Under the pieces are notes generated by a model. The model had not been told where the DNA came from, did no database searches, and saw nothing but the letters and a program-made list of their open reading frames with translations. Position numbers and translations under genes: made by a program. 64,000 nucleotides of DNA from an uncultured Gammaproteobacteria bacterium (GTDB lineage: Bacteria > Pseudomonadota > Gammaproteobacteria > Pseudomonadales > Pseudohongiellaceae), in contig CAILUG010000038.1 in assembly GCA_903837345.1 (NCBI GenBank), positions 28,376 through 92,375 on the forward strand. The letters are read 5' to 3'. Positions 43,641-53,307 of the stretch are shown here, piece after piece; the first letter of the stretch is position 1, and each line of letters opens with the position of its first letter.

Positions 43641-46600
43641 AGGATAGTGCGCAGCTGTTCAGCTGCCACCGCAAACGAGAAGTTACTCTCAAGGTTGGCC
43701 AATGATGCATCCGAGAGACGCTGCCAAAGTTGTTCATCATCGTAGGCGCGCACTATTGCCGCGGCGAATGCAGACGGCGTGTCGGCAATCAGCACATCCT
43801 TTTCATGCTGCAGCCCCATGCCTTCCGCGGCTATTGGCGATGCGATCACCGGCACCCCATAGGCCATGCTGGAATTGATCTTGCCTTTGACACCGGCGCC
43901 ATAACGCAGCGGTGCAATCGACAGGCGCACCTGCTCGAACAGCGGCGCGATATCCGGCACGAATCCGCAGAATTCCACCACTTTGCCGGCCTTGGCCAGC
44001 AACGACCGGGGCGCATGCCCGCCCACGATCAGCAACTTGATGCCGGGGCGTTGTTGCTGCACCAGTGGCATGATGTCGTCGATGAAATAATGCATCGCAT
44101 CGATGTTGGGCGGATGCTCGAAACTGCCGATGAACAGGATGTTGGCGCGTGCGGCCCAGCTCTGGTGGCAGCCACACACGGCATGGATGTTGGAAACCAG
44201 CGCCACCTTCACATCCGGCGCTTCTTTTTTGAACACTTCCACTTCCACCGGACTCACCACCAGCGTGCGGTAGGCCTTGCGCGCGATGCTGAGCTCCTGC
44301 ACCCGCCGCATCTCGGCCGCCTCCATTTCCATTTTGTTGCCCGAGAGTGCGGCCAGCCGGCGTTCACGCAGGAAGTGCAGATCAACGGTATCAAACAGGA
44401 TTTTCGCCTGGGGCGCATGGCGCAGTGCCACGTCGATATTCTTGCCGGCGATGTCCGCGCGGCTCAGCATCACCAGCGAATACAGGTGGCCGCATTGCAC
44501 CAGATGCTGCTTCACGTTCTGCAGGTAAGGGCTGTACCAGGATTCGACACCGATCGCCTGCAACATCGGTGTGTAGCGTTCGTGATACTGCAGGTTGTCG
44601 GGAATGAAGGTCACTTTGTAGCCGAGTGTCTGCAATATCTTCAGCAGGTTGAACATGCGAAGCGAGCCGGAGTCGTTGTCGGGCATCAGCGGGCGGGCAT
44701 CGACCACCAGCGCACGCTTGTGCACCTTGCGCTCTTTTTCCAGTTGCGGCTGCAACGCATTGGGACGATGGTTTTGCAGCACGCTCTGCCAGCGTTCGAA
44801 AAACTTCTGGTGATTGGTTACCTGCCAGGCCTTGATGCCGGCGCCGGTGTGGGTGCCGTTGCTGATGCCTTCGAAATGCACCACGCGCGCCAGCGGCTGG
44901 TAATACACCTGTTTGCCGTGCGCGCGCACCTTGAAGGCCAGATCAGTGTCTTCGTAATAGGCGGGGGCAAAGTGGGTATCGAACTGGCCCCACGCGAAAT
45001 AGTCGTCACTTTTCAGCAGCAAACACGCACCGGAACAGTAGTCGACAGCCCGCAAGTAGGAATATTCCGGTTTGTTGGGGTCATCACCGCGTCCGTAATT
45101 CCACGCCGAGCCGTCACGCCACACAATGCCGCCGGCTTCCTGCAGCTTGCCATCGCCGAACAGCAGTTTGGCGCCGACCATGCCGGCATCGGGCTTGTCT
45201 TTGAAAGTATTTACCAATGCTTCCAGCCAACCTGGCTGCGGCTCGGTGTCGTTGTTCAGCATCAGCAGGTATTCGCCGCGCGCTGCCTTTGCACCGGTGT
45301 TGCAGGAATGGATGAAGCCGCTGTTGTGTTCATTGCGGATGGAGACGATGCCGGCGATTTCTGTCAGCACTTCCTGGGTGTCGTCGGACGAGCAGTCATC
45401 CACCACAATCACTTCATAGGGCAACTTGCCGCTGTTGGCCAGCACGGCGGCCAGACAGTGCCAGGTGTAGTCACTCTTGTTGAACACCGGAATCACGATG
45501 CTGACCAGCGGCTGTGCAGGCAAAGCAAAGGTCAGCGAACCTTTGCGTTTTTTCACCGAAGTGCTGACCGTCGGCAATTGCGGAGCGCGCCGCAACAGCT
45601 TCATGCAGGCGCGGCGAAAGACACCACTGACGCCTTCGATCTTCAGGAAATACTGGATCTTCGACACAAAACGCAGCGGCTGCGTCAGCTTCCAGCTGCG
45701 GCTGCTATAGATCAGGTCGAGATCGTGACGCAACGCCGCGATCAATTGCTGTTCGGACTGGTAGTCGTATTGCAGACTGGCCAGCGCATCCCTGGTGTTG
45801 TTGAGTTCGCGCGTGGTATTGATGAGTGTGCTGCGCAGTTCGTACAGTTCCTTCTCGTGGGCCTGTTCGAGCTCGCGGATCTGCTGGATGCCCAGATCAC
45901 GCTGCTGGTGATAGTCGGCGCTTTCGTGCCGGTACTGCGCCAGGAATTTTTCGATGATCGCAAAGGCGCGGGCGCGAAAGTTGTCCGGCAAGCGGCCAAA
46001 GCCGGGATCGGTGAGTGCCTTGCGGCAGAACAGGATCATGTCCTGGTTGATGGCACCGCTCTCGATATTTTTCACGGATTGCTGGTCAGGATGGATCCTG
46101 AATACTGCAAGCTTTGCATCCACAAAGCCGATGCGATAGTGCGCCATGATGCGCGCCCACATCTCGAAATCGATCAGGTGATTGAAGCGTGCATCGAACA
46201 ATCCCACATTGCTGAATACTGCTGTACGGATCAGCACCGCCGTTGGTTCGCCGATCTTGTTGGTAGGCTCATCAAAGAAGGCCGGGTTGTCCAGATAGCG
46301 CTGGCCATCCATGTTGGGCAGGATGGGGCCCCAGCCGAGATGCAGGTCCTGGCACCCTTCAAATATCATGCGGCAGCTGTGGTTGTCATCAGCGCCGCCC
46401 GACATCAGCAACTGGCGTTTGCAGTAGACCAGGCCGAGCCCTGGATCGGTCAGGGCCAGGGCCATGAGTTGTTCCACACAGTCACTGGCGATCAGGTCGT
46501 CCTGGAACACGAACTTCACAAACTCGCCGCCGGCGTTGCGGATGCAATTATTCCAGTTGTTGACCATGCCTTTGTCCGGATTGCTGACCAGCTTCACCGG

Positions 46601-46789
46601 CAAGGTGCCAAGGGCCTGGTAGCGCTGTACGATGGCGGCGGTGTCATCAGTGGAGCCATCATCGGACACCACGATTTCAAGCGGGCGCCAGGTTTGCGCA
46701 AAGATCGAATCGAGCGCTTCCGCCAGATAATGCTGCCCCTGCCAGGACGGGATCAGGATGCTGACGAGAGGATTGGTGCTGTTGGTCAT
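43634..46789 (-). CDS. Three-domain glycosyltransferase (GT2-GT2-GT4)
   Basis: A 1051-residue polysaccharide synthesis protein. The first GT2 domain (about 8-230) has V-S-D-D-G-S-T-D-D and F-V-F-Q-D-D-L. A coiled segment (about 315-385) follows. The second GT2 (about 425-690) has V-V-D-D-C-S-S-D-D-T and M-L-N-N-D-T-E-P. The last third (about 720-1050) is a GT4-type GT-B fold with I-L-F-I-G-S-F-E-H-P-P-N and A-P-L-R-Y-G-A-G-V-K-G-K-I. Such fusions add several sugars of an O-antigen or capsule chain. ATG 46789 overlaps the upstream GT2 stop by 4 nt. Confidence 0.88.
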   Translation of the reverse strand: MTNSTNPLVSILIPSWQGQHYLAEALDSIFAQTWRPLEIVVSDDGSTDDTAAIVQRYQALGTLPVKLVSNPDKGMVNNWNNCIRNAGGEFVKFVFQDDLIASDCVEQLMALALTDPGLGLVYCKRQLLMSGGADDNHSCRMIFEGCQDLHLGWGPILPNMDGQRYLDNPAFFDEPTNKIGEPTAVLIRTAVFSNVGLFDARFNHLIDFEMWARIMAHYRIGFVDAKLAVFRIHPDQQSVKNIESGAINQDMILFCRKALTDPGFGRLPDNFRARAFAIIEKFLAQYRHESADYHQQRDLGIQQIRELEQAHEKELYELRSTLINTTRELNNTRDALASLQYDYQSEQQLIAALRHDLDLIYSSRSWKLTQPLRFVSKIQYFLKIEGVSGVFRRACMKLLRRAPQLPTVSTSVKKRKGSLTFALPAQPLVSIVIPVFNKSDYTWHCLAAVLANSGKLPYEVIVVDDCSSDDTQEVLTEIAGIVSIRNEHNSGFIHSCNTGAKAARGEYLLMLNNDTEPQPGWLEALVNTFKDKPDAGMVGAKLLFGDGKLQEAGGIVWRDGSAWNYGRGDDPNKPEYSYLRAVDYCSGACLLLKSDDYFAWGQFDTHFAPAYYEDTDLAFKVRAHGKQVYYQPLARVVHFEGISNGTHTGAGIKAWQVTNHQKFFERWQSVLQNHRPNALQPQLEKERKVHKRALVVDARPLMPDNDSGSLRMFNLLKILQTLGYKVTFIPDNLQYHERYTPMLQAIGVESWYSPYLQNVKQHLVQCGHLYSLVMLSRADIAGKNIDVALRHAPQAKILFDTVDLHFLRERRLAALSGNKMEMEAAEMRRVQELSIARKAYRTLVVSPVEVEVFKKEAPDVKVALVSNIHAVCGCHQSWAARANILFIGSFEHPPNIDAMHYFIDDIMPLVQQQRPGIKLLIVGGHAPRSLLAKAGKVVEFCGFVPDIAPLFEQVRLSIAPLRYGAGVKGKINSSMAYGVPVIASPIAAEGMGLQHEKDVLIADTPSAFAAAIVRAYDDEQLWQRLSDASLANLESNFSFAVAAEQLRTILK

Positions 46790-47607
46790 TTCAATCCGGC
46801 TTTCTGTTGGAGTTGCTGCAGCTCGGTTTGCAGACGCTGCGCTTCGCCTTGATGCAAGGCCACCACCCCCCACAAGCGCACGATCTCACCGAACACGGCT
46901 TGCATGTGTTGTTCGTACAGGGCTTTGTGGTTGAAGTATATCTGCGTATGGGCGCGGATAAAGCGGGCATGGTCTGCTTCCATTGCCGCATTGCGCGAGT
47001 TGTTGCGAATGCGGTAATAAAACATGGTATCCGGCAGTTGCAGCACTTCGCGACCCAGCGCGATCAGCGATAGCCAGAAATCGAAATCTTCCCAGCCTTC
47101 GCTCATGTTGGGGTTGTAGCCGCCCACGGTTACCCAGTCGGCGCGACGGAACACGCCGGCATTGAAGATGACATTGCCGATGAGTATGTCCGGAAAGTGG
47201 TAGGGCGGCAGTTCCCACGGCCCGCTCTTGTCGCCGAAATATTCGGCCTTGCAGTAGACGATGCCGAGTGCGGCATTGGCGTCGAGCGCAGCCACGGCCT
47301 GTTCCAGATAGCGCGGGCCGATAAGGTCATCGGCATCGAGCGGCAATATGTAACGGCCACGCGCAGCGGCAATGCCGGTGTTGCGGGCATGGATCACGCC
47401 ATGGTTGCCGGTGCAGATGATCCGGGTGATCTGTGATTCCAGTCGCCCGAGCGCCGCGATTGATTCGGGATCAGTGGAACCGTCATCCACCACGATGATT
47501 TCGAATTCCTGCCAGCTCTGCCGGTGGATCGATTGCAGTGCATCCGCCAGAAAGACGCCGTGGTTGTAGCAGGGGATGACGACCGATACGGCGGGATTAT
47601 TGGCCAT
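46786..47607 (-). CDS. Family 2 glycosyltransferase
   Basis: A 273-residue GT-A-fold glycosyltransferase. V-S-V-V-I-P-C-Y-N-H-G opens the fold, V-V-D-D-G-S-T-D-P is the nucleotide-sugar site, L-D-A-D-D-L-I is the metal-binding DxD, and G-W-E-D-F-D-F-W carries the catalytic ED. The C-terminal tail is a short Gln/Leu-rich coiled segment. Cytoplasmic face of the membrane. It is coupled to the three-domain glycosyltransferase downstream and starts 12 nt after DUF484, in the place where xerC follows in Pseudomonas. Confidence 0.9.
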   Translation of the reverse strand: MANNPAVSVVIPCYNHGVFLADALQSIHRQSWQEFEIIVVDDGSTDPESIAALGRLESQITRIICTGNHGVIHARNTGIAAARGRYILPLDADDLIGPRYLEQAVAALDANAALGIVYCKAEYFGDKSGPWELPPYHFPDILIGNVIFNAGVFRRADWVTVGGYNPNMSEGWEDFDFWLSLIALGREVLQLPDTMFYYRIRNNSRNAAMEADHARFIRAHTQIYFNHKALYEQHMQAVFGEIVRLWGVVALHQGEAQRLQTELQQLQQKAGLK

Positions 47608-47619
47608 CGTAAGGGGCGC

Positions 47620-48351
47620 TCACCGCAGCAGGTTTTGCAAGTGGATAGTGAGCACTTCACCCAGGAAGTCGAGGAACAGGGTGTCGAGTGAGCTGTTGAA
47701 ATGCTCGCGATCCCTGCTTGCAATCAGCAGCAATGGCAAGCTGTTGCCCAGTCGCTGGCGAGAGGCCTCATCCAGTTTGAGTGGCACGATGGCAGCAGAC
47801 ACCAGCGGGTCCGGATGCTGCGGAAACAACAGTTCGCGTTGCACCTGGTTGAGCGGGCCGCAATAGGTGGTCTGCTTCTGGTAAAGCTCGCCCAGTGCAG
47901 TGCGCACGGCAGTAGTGGGAATGCAGGGCAGATCGTAATCCAGCAACAGCCCGGCATCGTTGACCAGGACCAGTGCCGAAGCCGTGGCATGGAATTCGGT
48001 GTTGAAGCGCTCGGCAATCAACGCTGTCACCGCCGGGATGGATGGGCACTGCAGCAGCGCCAGAATCATCAGCCGGGTTTTTTCAAACAGGTTGTCATTG
48101 GCATGGGCGTTGCTGAGGAACTCATGGAACTGGTCCTGCAGCTGTTCCTGGCGTTCGCGGAACAGCGTGACTTGCCGTTCCAGCAGCGAAATGGCCTTGC
48201 CGCTTTCGTGCGGAATCGACAACTCCATCAACAAATCAGTGTGCTGGTGGAAAAACTGCGGATGTTGCAGCAGGAAATCGGCGACTGCTGCCGCTGTCAG
48301 TGGGGATTCTGCCTGTTCTTCGCCTGCGTTCGGTTCCATCACATCACTCAT
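47620..48351 (-). CDS. DUF484 family protein
   Basis: A 243-residue cytoplasmic protein of the DUF484 family, which has a GAF-like fold and unknown function. The conserved N-terminal block is A-D-F-L-L-Q-H-P-Q-F-F, and S-L-L-E-R-Q-V follows in the coiled segment. The C-terminal part has the F-L-D-F-L-G-E-V end. It is coupled to dapF by a 4-nt overlap, the usual gammaproteobacterial arrangement. Confidence 0.9.
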   Translation of the reverse strand: MSDVMEPNAGEEQAESPLTAAAVADFLLQHPQFFHQHTDLLMELSIPHESGKAISLLERQVTLFRERQEQLQDQFHEFLSNAHANDNLFEKTRLMILALLQCPSIPAVTALIAERFNTEFHATASALVLVNDAGLLLDYDLPCIPTTAVRTALGELYQKQTTYCGPLNQVQRELLFPQHPDPLVSAAIVPLKLDEASRQRLGNSLPLLLIASRDREHFNSSLDTLFLDFLGEVLTIHLQNLLR

Positions 48352-49178
48352 GGTTCTATCTGCCCTTCAAAAACTGTTACTGCCGGGCCGGTTTTCCACA
48401 CCGAAGTGTCATCACCAGCCCAGGCTATGTGCATGTCGCCGCCGTGGGTGTGCACCAGTACCTGTTCATCCAGCAGCCCGCGCAAACGGCCGGCTACTAC
48501 TGCGGCACAAGCACCGGTACCGCATGCCAGCGTTTCGCCGGCACCACGTTCATACACACGCAGGCGGATTTCGCGGCTATTGAGTATCTGCATGAAGCCG
48601 GCGTTTACCCGCTGCGGGAAAGCCGGGTGGTGTTCCACTTGCGGGCCCAGTTCCAGCACCGGAAAGGTTTCCACATCGTCCACCAGCATCACTGCATGCG
48701 GGTTGCCCATCGACACTGCGGAAATCTGGTAATCGCGGCCAGCCACTCGCAGCGGATAGGTCACTGCCTGTTTCGCTGCTTTAAAAGGGATCTGGGCCGG
48801 AATCAGCACCGGTGGCCGCATATCGACGGTGACTTCGCCATTGGCTTCCAGCCGGGTGGCAATGGTGCCGCGCGCCATTTCAAAGGTGAATTCACTAAGG
48901 CTGGAGAGGCCTTTGTCGACCACAAAGCGGGTAATGCAGCGGGCGCCGTTGCCGCAATGTTCCACTTCGTCGCCATCGGCGTTGTAGATGCGATAGGCAA
49001 AATCACAGCCCGGCGTGGTGGTACCTGCGATGATCAGCAACTGGTCGAAGCCGATGCCGGTCTTGCGGTGGCTCCACTCGCACACCTTTTCGGCAGTCAG
49101 CTCGGCTTGTTGATGCACGAGATCGAGCACCATGAAGTCGTTGCCGAGGCCGTGCATTTTGGTGAAGCGCAGTGGCAT
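48348..49178 (-). CDS. dapF: Diaminopimelate epimerase
   Basis: A 276-residue enzyme converting LL- to meso-diaminopimelate for lysine and peptidoglycan. The two catalytic cysteines are in E-H-C-G-N-G-A-R-C and L-A-C-G-T-G-A-C. The N-terminus K-M-H-G-L-G-N-D-F is diagnostic. Full length. It is 8 nt downstream of lysA and overlaps DUF484. Confidence 0.97.
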   Translation of the reverse strand: MPLRFTKMHGLGNDFMVLDLVHQQAELTAEKVCEWSHRKTGIGFDQLLIIAGTTTPGCDFAYRIYNADGDEVEHCGNGARCITRFVVDKGLSSLSEFTFEMARGTIATRLEANGEVTVDMRPPVLIPAQIPFKAAKQAVTYPLRVAGRDYQISAVSMGNPHAVMLVDDVETFPVLELGPQVEHHPAFPQRVNAGFMQILNSREIRLRVYERGAGETLACGTGACAAVVAGRLRGLLDEQVLVHTHGGDMHIAWAGDDTSVWKTGPAVTVFEGQIEP

Positions 49179-49186
49179 GGTCGGTC

Positions 49187-50440
49187 TCAGTTGGCCAGCA
49201 TGGTTTCGAGCGCCAGCTGGTCGGCGTAGGTTTCACGCCGGCGCACCAGCGTGTGATGAGAACCATCCACCATCACTTCCGCGGCGCGATTGCGGGTGTT
49301 GTAGTTGGAGCTCATCGCAAAACAATAGGCGCCGGCCGATAACACTGCCAGCAAATCGCCTGGTTGCAGCGCAAGTTTGCGGTCGCGACCGAGGAAATCG
49401 GCTGATTCACACACCGGGCCCACAATATCCCACTGCTTGTCCGCAACACTGTCTGCAGGTTGCTGCACCGGCACAATCTGCATTTCGGCCTGGTACAGCG
49501 CCGGACGGATGATGTCGTTCATGGCGCCGTCGATGATCGCGAAATTCTTGTGGCCGGTTTCTTTCAGGTATTCGACCCTGGTGAGCATCACGCCGGCATT
49601 GGCGCAAATCGAACGGCCGGGTTCAAACACCAGCGTCAGTGTGCGTGAGCCGAGTTTCTGCAATATGGCTTGCATGTAGTCCTGTGGAGCCGGCGGCTGC
49701 TCCTGCTGATACTGCACACCGAGACCGCCACCGAGATCAAGATGCTCGATGTGAATACCGGCGGCAGCCAGTTGGTCGATCAACACCAGCATGCGGTCCA
49801 GCGCATCCAGGAACGGCGCCATCTTGGTCAATTGCGAGCCGATGTGGCAGTCCACGCCGATGATTTTCAGGCCAGGCAAAGCGCGGGCACGCGCGTACAC
49901 CGCCAGCGCCTGTTCAATCGGGATGCCGAACTTGTTGTCTTTGAGGCCGGTGGAAATGTAGGGATGGGTCCTGGCATCCACATCCGGATTCACCCGCAGC
50001 GAGATCGCCGCCACTTTGCCCATCGTATGCGCTACCTCGGAAAGGCGATCCAGTTCCGGCACCGATTCCACATTGAAGCAATGAATGCCGGCTTTCAGTG
50101 CTGCCTGCATTTCAGCCACGCTTTTGCCGACGCCGGAAAAAATGATCTTGTCCGGATCCGCGCCTGCCGCCAGCGCCCGTGCCAGCTCACCGCCGGACAC
50201 AATGTCGAACCCGGCGCCGAGGCGGGCCAGCACATTCAGCACCGCCAGATTGGAATTGGCTTTCATCGCATAGCAGATCAGGTGCGGCCGGCCCTGCAGC
50301 GGCTGCTGGTAGGCCAGCAGCTGTGCTTCCAGCATCGCACGCGAATAGACAAACAATGGCGTGCCATACAGTGCTGCCAGACTCTCCAGCCCTGCCTCTT
50401 CCGCATGCAGCTGATGATTGCGATAGCTGAAAGCGTTCAT
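49187..50440 (-). CDS. lysA: Diaminopimelate decarboxylase
   Basis: A 417-residue PLP enzyme making L-lysine from meso-diaminopimelate. The PLP Lys is in C-Y-A-M-K-A-N-S-N. H-I-G-S-Q, G-G-G-L-G-V and E-P-G-R-S-I follow, and the substrate-binding Cys is in C-E-S-A-D-F-L-G. Full length. The ATG overlaps the lptM stop (ATGA), coupling the genes. Operon lptM-lysA-dapF-DUF484. Confidence 0.97.
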   Translation of the reverse strand: MNAFSYRNHQLHAEEAGLESLAALYGTPLFVYSRAMLEAQLLAYQQPLQGRPHLICYAMKANSNLAVLNVLARLGAGFDIVSGGELARALAAGADPDKIIFSGVGKSVAEMQAALKAGIHCFNVESVPELDRLSEVAHTMGKVAAISLRVNPDVDARTHPYISTGLKDNKFGIPIEQALAVYARARALPGLKIIGVDCHIGSQLTKMAPFLDALDRMLVLIDQLAAAGIHIEHLDLGGGLGVQYQQEQPPAPQDYMQAILQKLGSRTLTLVFEPGRSICANAGVMLTRVEYLKETGHKNFAIIDGAMNDIIRPALYQAEMQIVPVQQPADSVADKQWDIVGPVCESADFLGRDRKLALQPGDLLAVLSAGAYCFAMSSNYNTRNRAAEVMVDGSHHTLVRRRETYADQLALETMLAN

Positions 50441-50556
50441 GCGGCAGCAAACCCGCTAACGGCAGTTTTGGCAGGCGGATGCACCAGCGGACCTTTCTGG
50501 CCACAGCCAGCCAAGGCAAGGCAGGACAGCATCAGCAGCACGGTTATCAGTTTCAT
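50437..50556 (-). CDS. lptM: LPS translocon maturation lipoprotein LptM (YifL/LppL)
   Basis: A 39-residue lipoprotein. It has a signal sequence (MKLITVLLMLSCLALAG) and a lipobox L-A-G-C, so Cys18 becomes the lipid-modified N-terminus, followed by G-Q-K-G-P-L, the hallmark of LptM/YifL. In E. coli LptM helps oxidative maturation of LptD. It overlaps lysA by 4 nt, as in related genomes. It is too short for ordinary gene-calling cut-offs. Confidence 0.92.
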   Translation of the reverse strand: MKLITVLLMLSCLALAGCGQKGPLVHPPAKTAVSGFAAA

Positions 50557-50687
50557 GGCAGCGACTCGTTTGTAACAAGTGCGGAATTATACCTGCGGGA
50601 GCGGCCACAAGAGAGAGGCAATTGCGGGAAATATGGTGCTGGCAGGGCCCCAGTGACTACAATGCCACTCCCCACAGGACCGTCACC

Positions 50688-51020
50688 ATGACCGAAGCCG
50701 AATTCCTTGCCCGCTATCAAGCCACCCTCAAACACATCGAGGAGACAGTGGAGGCGGCCATCAATAACGACGATGCCGCCATCGACTACGAAAGCGGCAA
50801 TGACATGCTGACGCTGAGTTTCAGCAACAAGTCGGTGGCCATCATCAGCCGGCAGACAGCGATCAGCCAGTTATGGCTGGCCGCGCGTTCGGGGGGGTTC
50901 CATTTTGACTACCAGCCGGACCTGCAAACCTGGGTTTGCACCAGCACCGCAGAAACGCTGCCCGTGATGTTGCAGAGCATCTGCCGGCAGCAGGGCGGTG
51001 TGGATATCGCCTTTGCCTAG
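50688..51020 (+). CDS. cyaY: Iron-sulfur cluster assembly frataxin CyaY
   Basis: A 110-residue bacterial frataxin, regulating IscS-driven Fe-S cluster assembly. The N-terminal helix M-T-E-A-E-F-L-A-R-Y carries the start of the acidic ridge, with D-D-A-A-I-D-Y-E-S-G-N next and L-T-L-S-F as the first strand; G-G-F-H-F-D-Y follows. ATG 50688 gives the family length. It is divergent from lptM-lysA as in Pseudomonas and overlaps the convergent HDOD gene by 4 nt. Confidence 0.93.
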   Translation: MTEAEFLARYQATLKHIEETVEAAINNDDAAIDYESGNDMLTLSFSNKSVAIISRQTAISQLWLAARSGGFHFDYQPDLQTWVCTSTAETLPVMLQSICRQQGGVDIAFA

Positions 51021-52393
51021 CCGGCCATATCCAGGCTGGCCGGCGCGGCAGTATCAGGCTGTTGCGCCTTTCTGATCAGATCCTGCAAGGCCAGCGGCAA
51101 TGACGCCGCCCGCGAGTTGATGGCCGGAATCAATTTGTGCAGCAGAAAATCATCCAGGGTCTGGTCACGACTGCCGAGGCAGGCCAGCCAGGGACGGGAA
51201 CGGCCGGGTGCAGGCGCAGCAGCCTGCATGTTGCGCAAGCGCTCGAAGCAGCAATGCGCCAGATGCAGCACGGCAATATTGTCGCGGTGCTGCTGCGGAA
51301 TGCTGTCGGGTGGCAACAGGTCGGGCCAGCTCTGGTATTGCAAAGCCTCACTGATGTTGTCCGGGATTTGCCACACCCGCAGCAACATCATGCCCACCAG
51401 ATCGGAATCCAGCAGGCTCAGCAGGAAATCCTGCTTGGGATTCTGGCGCCTGAGCAGCAGCACCACGCTCTTGCCAATGTCGTGCAGGATGCCGAGCGTG
51501 CTGAGCAGCGGCGCCGAACCGGCTTTCAGGCACAGGCTGATCTCGTAGCTCAGCACCGAAATCATCATCGAATGCGCCTGTAATTGCCGGAATTCCGGCG
51601 TGTTGGGCATGGTGCTTTGCACGCCGGTGTTGAGCAGGAGCTGCTGCATCTGCGTGAAGCCCAGCATCATCACTGCATGCTGGAAATCCTTGATTTTGTG
51701 GGTCAGACCGAACCAGGCCGAGTTCACGGTGCGCAACACCGAAGCGGTCAGCGACGGATCCTGGCGGGCAATTTCCACGATGGTGCGGGTATTGGCCTTG
51801 GGATCATTCATCAGGCTGGTGAGCTTGGTCGAATAAGGTGGCAACTTGGGCAGATTGGCCAGCATGGTTTGCAACATGCTCTCGCCCAGATAGGGGGTGC
51901 TGCGGGCGGTCAGGAAAGCAGTGATGCCTTCCACATTGACAGTCGTCTGGTTGGGCTTGGCTGATGCCTTGTTGGCCATTTGTGCCAACAGGCGAGTCAG
52001 TGAGGGCAGCAGGTTTTTTTTCAGGGTGGCTTTGGTGTCTTCGTCCAGCTGGCCCAGTTCATTGAGATTCAGCTGCAGGATGGTGAGCGGCTGGGTGGCT
52101 TTGCAGTTGAAAGTGTAGCTGCCATCCTGCTGCAGCACAGAGGCGGGCAGGTAGTCACCTGCCAGCAATTGCACGATTTGATCAGCAGGATTCTGCGGAT
52201 GGTAGAGGCCGGCACCCCCTTCCAGCACCAGAATATCGCTCACTGCTGCATCGCCGGCCTTAAACAGCCATTCCTGTTCGGGAATTACCTCAATACCCCC
52301 GGCATTGAAGCAGGCAGTCAGCGCCTTCTCCTTCAATCCTTGCAAGGCGGGGTGCTGGTACTTCCTTAGCAGAGGGCTGGGAATGATGATCAT
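51017..52393 (-). CDS. HDOD domain protein with N-terminal cyclic-nucleotide-binding-like domain
   Basis: A 458-residue signalling protein. Residues about 25-130 form a cupin-like cNMP-binding-type barrel (W-L-F-K-A-G-D...V-L-E-G-G). Residues about 180-385 are an HDOD domain with L-P-P-Y-S-T-K-L, A-R-Q-D-P-S-L-T-A-S-V-L-R-T-V-N-S-A and an H-D-I-G-K pair. HDOD proteins in Pseudomonadota control motility, biofilm and c-di-GMP pathways, usually without enzyme activity. ATG 52393 is used; GTG 52408 in frame is an alternative. It has no operon partner. Confidence 0.82.
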   Translation of the reverse strand: MIIIPSPLLRKYQHPALQGLKEKALTACFNAGGIEVIPEQEWLFKAGDAAVSDILVLEGGAGLYHPQNPADQIVQLLAGDYLPASVLQQDGSYTFNCKATQPLTILQLNLNELGQLDEDTKATLKKNLLPSLTRLLAQMANKASAKPNQTTVNVEGITAFLTARSTPYLGESMLQTMLANLPKLPPYSTKLTSLMNDPKANTRTIVEIARQDPSLTASVLRTVNSAWFGLTHKIKDFQHAVMMLGFTQMQQLLLNTGVQSTMPNTPEFRQLQAHSMMISVLSYEISLCLKAGSAPLLSTLGILHDIGKSVVLLLRRQNPKQDFLLSLLDSDLVGMMLLRVWQIPDNISEALQYQSWPDLLPPDSIPQQHRDNIAVLHLAHCCFERLRNMQAAAPAPGRSRPWLACLGSRDQTLDDFLLHKLIPAINSRAASLPLALQDLIRKAQQPDTAAPASLDMAG

Positions 52394-52488
52394 GGTTGCG
52401 ACAGACACAGGATGGACGCCTGCCTAGTAATCGACATGATCTGCAATTTGCTTGAGCGAAACTGTAGGTTCCCGACAGGGGCCGGATC

Positions 52489-53307
52489 TCAGACCTTGGG
52501 GGGAGGAGTCTGCAGATAAACCGGCGCCGGCCGGCCCGGAATGAAGATGCCAGCCTGTTCCAGCGCCAGCTTCAGGCGTTCCTGCAAGTCGGCTTTTACC
52601 GGGGCATAGTCGGTAGTATTCACCCACGGCCGTACAAATACCTCGATACTGGCAGCGCCGAGTTTTTCCACGCCGATGGCTGGCGCCGGCTGGCTAAGGA
52701 TGCGGGGCTCAGTGGCCAGCACCTGCGCAATGATCTGCTTGGCTGTGAGCAGATTGTCGTCGCCGCCCAGGTGCAGCAACAGGTCGATGCGGCGGGTAGG
52801 CAAGGTGGTGGCATTGATGATGATGCCGCTGATGATGGTGGAATTGGGCACAAAGATGCGCTGGTTGTCGGGCGTGTTGAGTTTGGTGCTGAAAATGCCG
52901 ATCTCATCCACCATGCCACTGTTGCTGCCGATGGTGATGGTGTCGCCGCTTCTGAACGGGCGGAACACAATGATCATCACGCCGGCCGCAAAGTTGGACA
53001 GTGACCCCTGCAAGGCCAGACCCACCGCCAGGCCGGCGGCACCGAGCAGCGCCAGCAGCGAGGAAATGTTGACCCCCAGCGTTTGCACGGAGACCAGCAC
53101 CACTGCAATCATCAGGAAGCCATAACAGAGATGGCTGACGAATTTGACCAGCGCGTGGTCGAAATCCGATTTCTGCATCACCCGCAGCAGCACTTTGCCG
53201 ACCTGATCCACTATCCATTTGCCGATCACAAAGATCAGCAGCGCCAGCCCGATTTTGAGCAGCCAGGGAGTCAGATAGATGTCGATCAGTCGAATGCCGG
53301 TTTCCAT
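52489..53307 (-). CDS. Small-conductance mechanosensitive channel (MscS family)
   Basis: A 272-residue MscS channel with three N-terminal helices. The Gly/Ala-rich pore helix is G-A-A-G-L-A-V-G-L-A-L-Q-G-S-L-S-N-F-A-A, followed by the F-R-P-F-R-S-G-D beta domain and P-N-S-x-I hinge. The C-terminal domain ends with a short Pro-rich tail. It opens under hypo-osmotic shock. ATG 53307 is chosen with AGG upstream. Length matches E. coli MscS. Confidence 0.92.
   Translation of the reverse strand: METGIRLIDIYLTPWLLKIGLALLIFVIGKWIVDQVGKVLLRVMQKSDFDHALVKFVSHLCYGFLMIAVVLVSVQTLGVNISSLLALLGAAGLAVGLALQGSLSNFAAGVMIIVFRPFRSGDTITIGSNSGMVDEIGIFSTKLNTPDNQRIFVPNSTIISGIIINATTLPTRRIDLLLHLGGDDNLLTAKQIIAQVLATEPRILSQPAPAIGVEKLGAASIEVFVRPWVNTTDYAPVKADLQERLKLALEQAGIFIPGRPAPVYLQTPPPKV

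Noticed and set aside
43730..46852. A 1040-residue open frame on the plus strand
   Set aside because: It lies wholly opposite the three-domain glycosyltransferase, has no recognisable domain and His/Gln-rich composition typical of antisense shadows in GC-rich genes.
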